This document shows, one piece after another, positions 15,812 to 22,247 of a DNA stretch of 22,247 bases. Within the stretch, counting starts at the first letter, position 1. Every line of letters begins with the position of its first letter. The stretch spans positions 1 to 22,247 of the forward strand of contig JBKPDO010000218.1 in NCBI GenBank assembly GCA_046727955.1, written 5' to 3'. Made by a program: the position numbers and the translations under genes. The notes under the pieces are model-generated. The model did not search any database, was not told the origin of the DNA, and worked only from the letters and a program-made list of their open reading frames with translations. The DNA is from DASVXQ01 sp046727955. GTDB lineage: Bacteria; Actinomycetota; CALGFH01.

Positions 15812-16777
15812 TCATGACGTGAGCCGAGGTCGGGCACGCCCGGGGTCGGGCTGGAAGGCGGGCACGTCGCTGGCGACCACCCGGTTGGCGAGCACGCCGA
15901 GCCCCTCCACCTCGAGCTCCACTTCGTCGCCCGGGGTGAGATAGGGGTACTTGTCGCTGCCGTGCACCAGCGCCAGTTCGAGGATGCAGCCGGTGCCACA
16001 GGTCCCGGAGCCGAGCACGTCGCCGCGCCGCACCGGAGCCGCCTCGGCGGCGTAGGCGACCATCTCGGCGAAGCTCCACCACAGCGTGTCCAGGTTGGAG
16101 CGGGTGTACTCGACGCCGTTGACGCGCGCGACCATGACGGCATGCGGCACCTCACGCAGGCCTTGCGGCGCGAACTCGTCCCTGGTGACCAGGTAGGGGC
16201 CGAGCGAGGTGGCGAAGTCCTTGCCCTTCACCGGGCCCAGGGAGAGCTGCATCTCGCGGCGCTGCACGTCCCGGGCGGACCAGTCGTTCATGATCGTGAA
16301 GCCCGCGACCAGCCCGTCGGCCTCGTCGATGCGGACGTCACGCCCATCTACGCCGAGCACGCAGGCGACCTCGACCTCGTAGTCCAGCTCGGCCGAGCGC
16401 GGCGGCGCGGCCACCGGCTGGCCCGGCCCCACGATCGAGGCGGGGTCGGAGAAGTAGAACACCGGCAGCTCGTACCAGTCGGGATGCATCTCCAGCCCGC
16501 GGCGCGCGCGGGCGGTGCGCACGTGCTGCTCGAAGGCGTAGAAGTCGCGGACAGAGGGCGGGTCGGCGACAGGCGCGAGCAGGACCGCGCCCGCCAGCGG
16601 CAGCGGCTCGGCGACGGGCGGAGGCCGCTCGTCGGGCTGCCGCACGGCGCGCATGGCCAGGTCGAGCACGGCTTCCGTGCCGGCCCGCCCCTCGCCCGGC
16701 GCCACCGGCACGATCAGATCGCCGTCCAGGTATCCGACCTGGACGCCGGCCGCGGTGGCGTAGCGCACGACCTTCAT
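15812..16777 (-). CDS. Fumarylacetoacetate hydrolase family protein
   Basis: The 321-residue protein belongs to the FAH superfamily, which hydrolyses or decarboxylates 1,3-diketo acids from aromatic degradation. Aligning by eye with mouse fumarylacetoacetase, the metal and catalytic residues are all present: D78 and H85 in VRDFYAFEQH, E134 and E136 in LDYEVEVACVLG, D165 in NDWSARD and K186 in GPVKGKDF, plus the conserved GSGTCGTGC loop. Length fits the roughly 320-residue actinobacterial group, which is often labelled fumarylacetoacetase or 2-keto-hydratase without proof. Only a weak AGG precedes ATG 16777. No other aromatic-catabolism gene is in the window, so the substrate stays open. Confidence 0.92.
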   Translation of the reverse strand: MKVVRYATAAGVQVGYLDGDLIVPVAPGEGRAGTEAVLDLAMRAVRQPDERPPPVAEPLPLAGAVLLAPVADPPSVRDFYAFEQHVRTARARRGLEMHPDWYELPVFYFSDPASIVGPGQPVAAPPRSAELDYEVEVACVLGVDGRDVRIDEADGLVAGFTIMNDWSARDVQRREMQLSLGPVKGKDFATSLGPYLVTRDEFAPQGLREVPHAVMVARVNGVEYTRSNLDTLWWSFAEMVAYAAEAAPVRRGDVLGSGTCGTGCILELALVHGSDKYPYLTPGDEVELEVEGLGVLANRVVASDVPAFQPDPGRARPRLTS

Positions 16778-16791
16778 GGCCTGACGATAAC

Positions 16792-16914
16792 CTAGCGCCG
16801 GTCAAGTAGGCGGCGCAGCCTGCAGCGCCAGACCATATGTGCAGCTCCTGGCCTTGCGCGCCGCCCCGGTGGCCACCCGATCACCTCAAACCGGCTACTT
16901 GACCGACGCGCTAG
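16792..16914. repeat. Intergenic inverted repeat between divergent genes
   Basis: CTAGCGC plus CGGTCAAGTAG (16792-16809) is repeated in inverse at 16895-16914 as CTACTTGACCG, AC, GCGCTAG, so 18 bp match with a 2-bp insertion. The arms are 85 bp apart and face the starts of the FAH-family gene and the glycosyltransferase. Each arm contains TTGACC, reading toward the adjacent gene, but I find no convincing -10 box. It may be a paired operator or a small palindromic element. Confidence 0.65.
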
Positions 16915-17034
16915 CGGGGACGGCCGGGGCTCGTGTAACACTCAAAGCATGATCGTCCTGCCATGCCAGTCGTGAGGGCGCGCAGTGCTGCTGTACCGGC
17001 GCCCGCGACCCGCCGCTCCGCCACGGTTCCCGCC

Positions 17035-18075
17035 ATGAGCAAGCCGATCGTGTGCTTCGTATCGTCGCGTTTGGGCGAGGCCGACGGAGTGTCCGTCGCC
17101 GCGGCGGCCTGGGAGGCGGCGTTTCGTCGCCTCGGCTTCGCGGTGCGCACCGTGGCCGGCGCCGGCGCCGCCGACCGCCTGGTGCCCGGCCTGGCCCTAG
17201 GCGCCGACGTGCCGCCGGCGCCCGAGGAGCTCGAGGCCGCCATCGAGGGGGCGGACCTGGTCGTTGTCGAGAACATCTGTTCGCTGCCGCTGAACCGGGG
17301 CGCGGCCGAGGTGGTGGCCCGCCGCCTGGCGGGCCGGCGCGCGATCCTGCACCACCACGACCTTCCGTGGCAGCGATCGGGCTTCGACGACCTCGGGCCG
17401 TGGCCGCCCGACGACCCGAGCTGGCGGCACGTGACCATCAACGAGCTGAGTCGCCGGGAGCTGGCCCAGCGGGGCATCGAGGCGACGACCGTCTACAACG
17501 CCGTGCTGCCGCCGGTGCCCGGGGACGGCAAGCGCGCCCGCGACCGGCTCGACCTTGCCCCTGACGAGCTCCTGCTGCTGCAGCCCACGCGCGCGATCGC
17601 GCGCAAGAACGTGCCGGGCGGGCTGCGCCTGGCCGAGGCGCTGGGAGCGACCTACTGGCTCACCGGGCCGGCCGAGGACGGCTACGGCCCCGAGCTCGAG
17701 CGGGTGCTCGCCACGGCCACCTGCGACGTGCGCCGCGGCCTGCCCGACGGCGTCGAGATCGCCGACGCCTACGAGGCGTCGGACGCCGTGGTGTTCCCGT
17801 CGACCTGGGAGGGGTTCGGCCTGCCGCTGATCGAGTCGGCCCTGTACCGCAAGCCGCTCGCGGTCGGCCGCTTCCCGATCGTCGACGAGCTGGCCTCCTT
17901 CGGCTTCCACTGGTTCCCGGCCGACGATCCCGGTCCGCTGCGCGGCTGGCTCGAGCGGCCCGACCGCGAGCTGCTGGACCACAACTTCGCGGTGGCCTCA
18001 CGCCACTTCTCTCTCGACGCGCTCGACAGCTGTCTCGCGGAGGTCCTGCAGCAGGCGGGCTGGGCCACCTGGTAG
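17035..18075 (+). CDS. Glycosyltransferase, GT4-like (GT-B fold)
   Basis: The 346-residue protein has the pattern of retaining GT-B glycosyltransferases: an N-terminal nucleotide-sugar fold starting MSKPIVCFVSSRLGEADGVS, a middle segment LLQPTRAIARKNVPGGLRLAEAL with the usual Arg-Lys, and the C-terminal donor-binding motif FPSTWEGFGLPLIES with the E-x7-E pair E259 and E267. It is short for the family but seems complete. There is no membrane segment. ATG 17035 begins directly in the fold; an in-frame ATG at 16963 adds 24 residues of no obvious structure, and neither has a strong ribosome binding site. Donor and acceptor are unknown; no polysaccharide cluster adjoins it. Confidence 0.9.
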   Translation: MSKPIVCFVSSRLGEADGVSVAAAAWEAAFRRLGFAVRTVAGAGAADRLVPGLALGADVPPAPEELEAAIEGADLVVVENICSLPLNRGAAEVVARRLAGRRAILHHHDLPWQRSGFDDLGPWPPDDPSWRHVTINELSRRELAQRGIEATTVYNAVLPPVPGDGKRARDRLDLAPDELLLLQPTRAIARKNVPGGLRLAEALGATYWLTGPAEDGYGPELERVLATATCDVRRGLPDGVEIADAYEASDAVVFPSTWEGFGLPLIESALYRKPLAVGRFPIVDELASFGFHWFPADDPGPLRGWLERPDRELLDHNFAVASRHFSLDALDSCLAEVLQQAGWATW

Positions 18076-18121
18076 GCGGTCGCGCGGTGCCGACGCCTGC
18101 CGTTCGTTGCCCATAATCGCG

Positions 18122-18151
18122 TTGACGCCTAACAGAGTGACTATTTAGATT
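18122..18151 (+). promoter_or_regulatory. Candidate promoter of the XRE-type regulator gene
   Basis: TTGACG (18122-18127) and TAGATT (18146-18151) are separated by 18 bp and lie in an unusually AT-rich patch for this window. Transcription would start near 18158, 39 nt before ATG 18197. Confidence 0.5.
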
Positions 18152-18196
18152 CCGAGGCATCGGGAACAGCAACACTGAGCGCGAGGAGGAGAGGGC

Positions 18197-19021
18197 ATGG
18201 CCCACGCGAGCCTGCCGGAGGAGCGGCGCCGCGAGGTGGAGGAGCTGGCCTCCGCGCGCCGCGCCCAGGGTCGTCCGCCCCAGGAGACGGCGGCGGAGAT
18301 CGCCGGGCTCGCCGGCATCACCCTGCTGTGGGCGTGGCGGCTCGCCAAGGGCTGGCGCCGCTCGGAGCTGGTGGAGCGGCTGCGCCAGCTCGGCGACCCC
18401 TCGGTCGACGAGAGCATGGTCTGGCGCTGGGAGATCGGCGAGCGCGACCCGAGCAAGGAGCATCTCGACCGGCTCTGCCGCGTCTACCAGACCCGCCCTG
18501 ACCTGCTCGGCTACGGTCGCGATTACAGCCGGCCACGGCCGGCGGCGCCCGCCGGCGATGCGGGCGCGGGGCGCCAGCGGGCCAGGGACCCGTCCGGCGC
18601 GGGACCCGCGGCCGCAGCCGCTCCCGTGGCCTTGGAGGTCGAGCCGCTGGCGATGGTGCAGGCGCTGACCTCGAGCGGCGTGAGCGCCGAGATGCTCGAG
18701 TTCCTGGAGCGGTCCACCGAGCGGCTGCAGTGGGCCGCCAAGGCAACCACCAGCCCAGGCACGGCGACGGTTGGCGACGTGGCCAGCGCCTACCGCGCGG
18801 TGCGCGCGGCGCTGCAGCGGCGCCAGCGGGTCGAGGAGCGGCGACGCCTGGCGCGTGTCGCCGCGCGGCTGGGCGGCCAGCTCGGTCTGCTGCTGTGGGA
18901 CCTGGACGAGCCGGTGGCGCTCGCCTACTTCGACGCCTCGGTGGTCGCCGCCGAGGAGGCCGGCGACCCCGCGCTCGGCGCCTGGGTGGCGGAGCGCCGG
19001 GCCAGCAGGACCGGCGACTAG
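18197..19021 (+). CDS. XRE-type helix-turn-helix regulator, apparently shortened
   Basis: The 274-residue protein has a probable DNA-binding domain at residues 43-105, with SMVWRWEIGERDPSKEHLDRL as recognition region, a flexible Ala/Pro/Gly linker at 110-150, and a helical C-terminal part with RVAARLGGQLGLLLWDLDEPVALAYFDASVVAAEEAGD. Actinobacterial relatives that I recall continue with a TPR-like helical array after the equivalent of AGDPALGAWV; here the chain ends a few residues later in RRASRTGD and the expected continuation is not found in the other frames. The start is clear (GAGGAGGAG just upstream). It may be a shortened but working repressor or a decayed gene. Target unknown; the 74-bp repeats downstream might be sites for it. 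Confidence 0.75.
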   Translation: MAHASLPEERRREVEELASARRAQGRPPQETAAEIAGLAGITLLWAWRLAKGWRRSELVERLRQLGDPSVDESMVWRWEIGERDPSKEHLDRLCRVYQTRPDLLGYGRDYSRPRPAAPAGDAGAGRQRARDPSGAGPAAAAAPVALEVEPLAMVQALTSSGVSAEMLEFLERSTERLQWAAKATTSPGTATVGDVASAYRAVRAALQRRQRVEERRRLARVAARLGGQLGLLLWDLDEPVALAYFDASVVAAEEAGDPALGAWVAERRASRTGD

Positions 19022-19106
19022 GGGCTGTTTGCATTCGGGGGGGAGCCCGAGACGGGGCGATCCACCCGGGGCACCCCCTTGGGGTTCCCCGGACCCCTCC
19101 GGCCCC

Positions 19107-19252
19107 GAACCCCCCCATCGGGTACATCGACGTGATCCCTGGGTGGTGGTCAGCACCGCGATCGGGCAGGTTCGCCGTCCGAACCCCCCATCGGGTACCT
19201 CGAGGTGATCCCTGGGTGGTGGGTCAGCGCCGCGAGCGGGCAGGTTCGCCGT
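19107..19252 (+). repeat. Two tandem copies of a 74-bp repeat
   Basis: Copy 1 (19107-19178) and copy 2 (19181-19252) are 72 bp each, separated by CC, and differ at only a few bases plus two single-base indels. Each runs from GAACCCCCC to GCAGGTTCGCCGT and contains TGATCCCTGGGTGGT. Copy 2 holds a perfect 10-bp palindrome ACCTCGAGGT, which is imperfect (ACATCGACGT) in copy 1. Confidence 0.85.
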
Positions 19253-19286
19253 GCCGCGGATCACCATTGCAACCAGGCCCTAGCGG

Positions 19287-19334
19287 CGGCCGGGACGGGC
19301 TCGCGGCCGGGACGGGCTCGCGGCCGGGACGGGC
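19287..19334 (+). repeat. 17-bp tandem repeat, 2.8 copies
   Basis: CGGCCGGGACGGGCTCG occurs perfectly at 19287-19303 and 19304-19320, followed by the first 14 bases at 19321-19334. It is a short minisatellite just beyond the thrS stop codon. Confidence 0.9.
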
Positions 19335-19346
19335 CGGTGCGTGGCG

Positions 19347-21215
19347 TCAGCTCGCGCTCGCCGCCGCGCCGCGGGCCAGGTCCTCCAGCGTGAAGGCCTT
19401 GGCGGTGACGGCGTCCCGCATGAGCTCCATGAGCTTCTCGAGCGGCATCGCGCCGAGGTTCTCGCCACTGCGGAGGCGCGGGCTGACCGTGTGCTGGTCC
19501 ACCTCGCGCTGGCCCAGCACCAGCATGATCGGCGTCTTCTCCAGCTGGGCGTGACGGATCTTGGCCGACAGCGCGGTGTCCTCGTGGTCGACCTCGACCC
19601 GGAAGCCGCTGTCGCGTAGCGCCGTCGCCACCTCCTCGGCGTACTCGCTTTGCTCCAGGCGCACCGGGATAGCCTTGACCTGGACCGGCGAGAGCCACAG
19701 CGGGAAGGCGCCGGCCGTGTGCTCGATCAGGATGCCGATGAACCGCTCCAGGCTGCCGTAGATGACCCGGTGGATGACCACGGGGGTCTTGCGCTGGCCG
19801 TCGCGGTCGTCGTAGGTCAGGCGGAAGCGCCGCGGGAGCTGGAAGTCGAGCTGGATGGTGCCCATCTGCCACTGGCGACCGAGCGCGTCGTACATCAGGA
19901 TGTCGATCTTCGGGCCGTAGAACGCGCCGTCGCCCTCCTCGACGTGGTAGCGGCCCTCGCCGACGCGTTCGTCGAGGATCGACCGCAGCGCGGCCTCCGC
20001 CTGCTCCCAGGTCTCGAGGTCGCCGATGTAGTCGTCCGGGCGGGTGCCGAGCCGCAGCTCGTAGCGCAGCCCGAAGATCGAGTAGTAGTGGTCGCAGATG
20101 TCGAGGATGCGGCTGTACTCCTCGCGGATCTGCTCGGGCGCCACGAAGATGTGGGCGTCGTCCTGCTGCATGCGGCGCACGCGCAGCAGCCCCTGCAGGG
20201 TCCCCGAGCGCTCGTTGCGGTGCAGGACGTCACTGTCCGACAGCCGCAGCGGCAGGTCGCGGTAGCTGCGCACCTTGAGACCGTAGACCACGTGCGCGTT
20301 CGGGCAGTTCATCGGCTTGAGCCCGTAGGTGGTGTGCTCGTCGACCGGGATGAGGAACATGTGGTCCTTGTAGTGGTCCCAGTGACCGGAGGTCTCCCAC
20401 AAGGACCGGTCGTTCACCAGCGGCGCGGAGATTTCCTGGTAGCCGCGGGCCTCGTGGTCGCGGCGCCAGAAGTCGAGCAGTAAGTTGAGGAGCTTCATCC
20501 CCTTGGGCAGCCAGTACGGCATGCCCGGCGCGGTCGGGTCCAGGTGGAACAGCTCCAGCTCGCGGCCGATCCGGCGGTGGTCGCGCCGCTCCGCCTCCTC
20601 GCGGCGCCACAGGAACTCCTCCAGCTCCTCCGGGGTCTCCCAAGCGGTCCCGTAGATGCGCTGGAGCTGCGGGCGGCGCTCGTCGCCGCGCCAGTAGGCG
20701 CCGGCCACGCTGAGCAGCTTGAGCGCGCGCGGGTCGATATCGTCGGTCTTCTCGACGTGCGGGCCGCGGCACAGGTCGACGAAGTCGTTGTGCTGGTACA
20801 CGGTCAGCGCGGTGGCCTGGTCGGGCGCGAGGGGCTCGCCGTTGTCGTCGACGTTGCCGGCGACGATGCCGTCGATCAGCTCGAGCTTGAAGGGCTCGCC
20901 GGCGAACAGCTCCCGGGCCTCCTCGGGCCGCAGCTCGCGCATGACGAAGGGATAGCCAGCGGCGATGATCTGCCGCATGCGCTCCTCGATCCAGCCCAGG
21001 TCGTCAGGGTCGAGCGTCCGCGGCAGCAGGAAGTCGTAGTAGAAGCCGTCAGCCGTGGCCGGGCCGACCCCGAGATTGACTCTCCCCTCCCGCTGGAACC
21101 GCTCGCGAACGGCCTGGGCCATGATGTGCGCCGAGCTGTGCCGGAGCCGGTGCAGGCGCTCGGCACGATCCCTCGACTCCTCGGCCAGCGCTCGCGCGTG
21201 CTCACTTCGCGCCAT
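19347..21215 (-). CDS. thrS: Threonyl-tRNA synthetase lacking the TGS domain
   Basis: The 622-residue class II synthetase charges tRNA-Thr. The editing domain is complete, with HSSAHIMAQAV (H26, H30) and DLCRGPHVE (C149, H153). The catalytic zinc ligands C304 (MNCPNAH), H355 (QQDDAHIF) and H482 (VIHRVIYGS) are present, then the anticodon-binding domain from about residue 515 (SPVQVKAIPVRLEQSEYAEE). Only about 25 residues precede the editing motif, so the N-terminal TGS (ubiquitin-like) domain of the usual roughly 640-residue enzyme is missing. ATG 21215 follows AGGAGAG by 9 nt; no in-frame TGS-like sequence is visible upstream. It is divergent from tag; I see no T-box leader. Confidence 0.96.
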   Translation of the reverse strand: MARSEHARALAEESRDRAERLHRLRHSSAHIMAQAVRERFQREGRVNLGVGPATADGFYYDFLLPRTLDPDDLGWIEERMRQIIAAGYPFVMRELRPEEARELFAGEPFKLELIDGIVAGNVDDNGEPLAPDQATALTVYQHNDFVDLCRGPHVEKTDDIDPRALKLLSVAGAYWRGDERRPQLQRIYGTAWETPEELEEFLWRREEAERRDHRRIGRELELFHLDPTAPGMPYWLPKGMKLLNLLLDFWRRDHEARGYQEISAPLVNDRSLWETSGHWDHYKDHMFLIPVDEHTTYGLKPMNCPNAHVVYGLKVRSYRDLPLRLSDSDVLHRNERSGTLQGLLRVRRMQQDDAHIFVAPEQIREEYSRILDICDHYYSIFGLRYELRLGTRPDDYIGDLETWEQAEAALRSILDERVGEGRYHVEEGDGAFYGPKIDILMYDALGRQWQMGTIQLDFQLPRRFRLTYDDRDGQRKTPVVIHRVIYGSLERFIGILIEHTAGAFPLWLSPVQVKAIPVRLEQSEYAEEVATALRDSGFRVEVDHEDTALSAKIRHAQLEKTPIMLVLGQREVDQHTVSPRLRSGENLGAMPLEKLMELMRDAVTAKAFTLEDLARGAAASAS

Positions 21216-21330
21216 GTGCTGGATCTCTCCTGTGGTTCGTCACCCGTATGCGCTGGCACCTTACCGCAAGCACCAGGCGGCCGCCGTGGGTTTTTGGCCG
21301 TGCGCGCCGGGCTGGGCCTTGGTGAGCCGG

Positions 21331-21344
21331 GCGTCCGCGGACGC
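21331..21344. promoter_or_regulatory. 14-bp perfect palindrome in the thrS/tag divergent region
   Basis: GCGTCCGCGGACGC is its own reverse complement and lies between two divergently read genes, so it might be an operator. Such GC palindromes arise by chance in DNA of this composition, so support is weak. Confidence 0.25.
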
Positions 21345-21382
21345 GTCGTGCTCTGTCCCTGGCCCGAGATATCGTTTGCGCC

Positions 21383-22015
21383 ATGAGCGATCCCCCCGGT
21401 GAGCCGGTCCCCGACGGCCTGCGCCGCGGCGCGGACGGGCGCCTGCGCTGCGCCTGGGCCGCGCAGCCCGCGGAGTACATCGCCTACCACGACGTCGAGT
21501 GGGGCCGGCCTGTGCACGACGAGATCCGCCTGTTCGAGAAGCTCTGCCTGGAGGGCTTTCAGGCAGGCCTGTCGTGGCTGACCATCCTGCGCAAGCGCGA
21601 GGCCTTCCGCCGCGCCTTCGCCGGCTTCGACCCCGCCAAGCTGGCCGCTTTCGGCGATGCGGAGGTGGCGCGGCTGCTCGCGGACGCCTCCATCATCCGC
21701 AGCCGCGCCAAGATCCAGGCGGCTATCGCCAATGGCAGGGCCATGCTGGCGCTCGGGGACACCACGCTGGAGGAGCTGGTGTGGGCGCATGCGCCACCGC
21801 CCCGCCCGGCGCCGACCGCCCTGGACACGCTGCCGGCATCCACGCCAGAGTCGGCCGCGCTCGCCAAGGAGCTGAAGCGGCGCGGCTTCCGCTTCGTGGG
21901 GGCCACCACGGTGTACGCCACGATGCAGGCGTGCGGCGTGGTCGACGACCACCTCGCCGGCTGCTTCGTCCGCGACGAGCTGGAACCCGGTGACGGTCGC
22001 AGCCTTCAGGTGTGA
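21383..22015 (+). CDS. tag: DNA-3-methyladenine glycosylase I
   Basis: The 210-residue base-excision repair enzyme removes 3-methyladenine from alkylated DNA. The zinc snap of E. coli Tag (C4, H17, H175, C179) is matched by C23 (RCAWA), H36 (YIAYHDVEWG), H190 and C194 (DDHLAGC). Also seen are LFEKLCLEGFQAGLSWLTIL, with the base-stacking aromatic region, and KRRGFRFVGATTVYATMQACG. The N-terminus is about 19 residues longer than in E. coli. ATG 21383 has no strong ribosome binding site. The next possible gene starts 200 nt downstream. Confidence 0.97.
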   Translation: MSDPPGEPVPDGLRRGADGRLRCAWAAQPAEYIAYHDVEWGRPVHDEIRLFEKLCLEGFQAGLSWLTILRKREAFRRAFAGFDPAKLAAFGDAEVARLLADASIIRSRAKIQAAIANGRAMLALGDTTLEELVWAHAPPPRPAPTALDTLPASTPESAALAKELKRRGFRFVGATTVYATMQACGVVDDHLAGCFVRDELEPGDGRSLQV

Positions 22016-22044
22016 CGACACGATGCTTTCCGCTTCCGCTCAGC

Positions 22045-22058
22045 CCCGGCAAGCCGGG
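22045..22058 (+). terminator. Hairpin downstream of tag
   Basis: CCCGGC and GCCGGG pair around a very short loop, 29 nt after the tag stop codon. No U tract follows. It is a possible terminator only. Confidence 0.4.
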
Positions 22059-22217
22059 TCACCTCACCAGACCACTGCCTCCACGGCGGTGCGAAACTTG
22101 AGCGAGGCCTACCAAGCGGTCGAGCGGGACCCGCCGCGCTGCACCTCGTTCCATCAGGTAAGTTGAGCGTCGCCTGAAGGCCCTCGAAGTCGTCTTCTTC
22201 CGGCGGGAGGTCGAGCA

Positions 22218-22247
22218 ATGACAGCAGGACAGGAGGCGCAGGTCTCC
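22218..22247 (+). CDS. 5' end of an unidentified gene, cut by the window edge
   Basis: ATG at 22218 is preceded by GGGAGG at 22205-22210 with 7-nt spacing, and ten codons (MTAGQEAQVS) run to the last base. The good ribosome binding site is the only support; the product cannot be identified from ten residues. Confidence 0.5.
   Translation, partial: MTAGQEAQVS

Larger units (their letters stand above)
19022..19346. other. Repeat-rich convergent intergenic region
   Basis: These 325 bases lie between the regulator stop and the thrS stop. They begin with a G/C homopolymer-rich segment to about 19106, followed by the two repeat families listed separately. I see no credible gene or RNA; open frames crossing it are not supported by ribosome binding sites or domains. 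Confidence 0.6.

Noticed and set aside
19107..19334. CRISPR-like array
   Set aside because: Units are long, directly adjacent tandem repeats without unique spacers, and no cas gene is present.
21216..21382. T-box leader for thrS
   Set aside because: The 167-nt leader lacks a recognisable T-box sequence or terminator/antiterminator pair.
22023..22166. 47-codon plus-strand frame starting MLSASAQPRQ
   Set aside because: No ribosome binding site, contains the candidate terminator hairpin, and no recognisable similarity; possible but unsupported.
22006..22218. 70-codon minus-strand TTG frame after tag
   Set aside because: No ribosome binding site or family, and it overlaps the tag stop and the leader of the gene starting at 22218.

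Overview
The window is about 22 kb of very GC-rich DNA with strong G/C bias at third codon positions, frequent GTG/TTG starts and 1-4 nt gene overlaps. The gene content points to Actinomycetota. Signs of this are a GlnA2-type glutamine synthetase, a Methyltransf_19-like (DUF574) methyltransferase, an F420:NADPH oxidoreductase-type protein, and a C4 zinc-ribbon gene overlapping an RNase HI gene. From memory, the neighbourhood glnA2 - panB - RNase HI - zinc-ribbon protein also occurs in Mycobacterium tuberculosis (Rv2222c, Rv2225, Rv2228c, Rv2229c), so much of the window looks like ordinary, vertically inherited chromosome. An archaeal/eukaryotic-type prolyl-tRNA synthetase and a threonyl-tRNA synthetase without a TGS domain suggest a lineage some distance from the model actinobacteria. 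I see no transposase, integrase, tRNA, CRISPR array or prophage gene.

Layout. 1-4440: glnA2 (-) flanked by inverted copies of a GC-rich palindromic repeat, then nadE (+) and panB (+), covering nitrogen assimilation, NAD and pantothenate synthesis. 4438-6520: a tightly overlapping minus-strand operon of an F420/NADP oxidoreductase-like protein, a PduO-type cobalamin adenosyltransferase and a BtuF-like protein without a signal peptide, which together suggest intracellular corrinoid handling linked to reduced cofactors. 6652-8099: a sugar nucleotidyltransferase and an unrecognised 130-residue protein, with a hairpin between them. 8253-8664: RNase P RNA (rnpB, -), divergent from fxsA (+). 9279-10262: a probable operator/promoter region and a Methyltransf_19-like methyltransferase. 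10340-16777: six minus-strand genes (FAH-family hydrolase, thioredoxin-TPR protein, proS, a metallo-beta-lactamase/Rieske fusion, zinc-ribbon coiled-coil protein, RNase HI). 16778-19346: an intergenic inverted repeat, a glycosyltransferase, an XRE-type regulator that seems to end early, and a repeat-rich convergent gap. 19347-22247: thrS (-), tag (+) and the first ten codons of another gene at the right edge.

Most genes are housekeeping. The points most worth a second look are: the MBL-Rieske protein, whose domains are in the opposite order to CMP-Neu5Ac hydroxylase; the GlnA2 homologue in which the normally invariant metal-binding His of GSGMH is Asp; a 12-bp perfect inverted repeat whose downstream arm abuts the -35 box of the methyltransferase promoter; the 18-20 bp inverted repeat between two divergent genes at 16792-16914; and the truncated regulator followed by 74-bp tandem repeats. 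No single locus can be called a new system from sequence alone.
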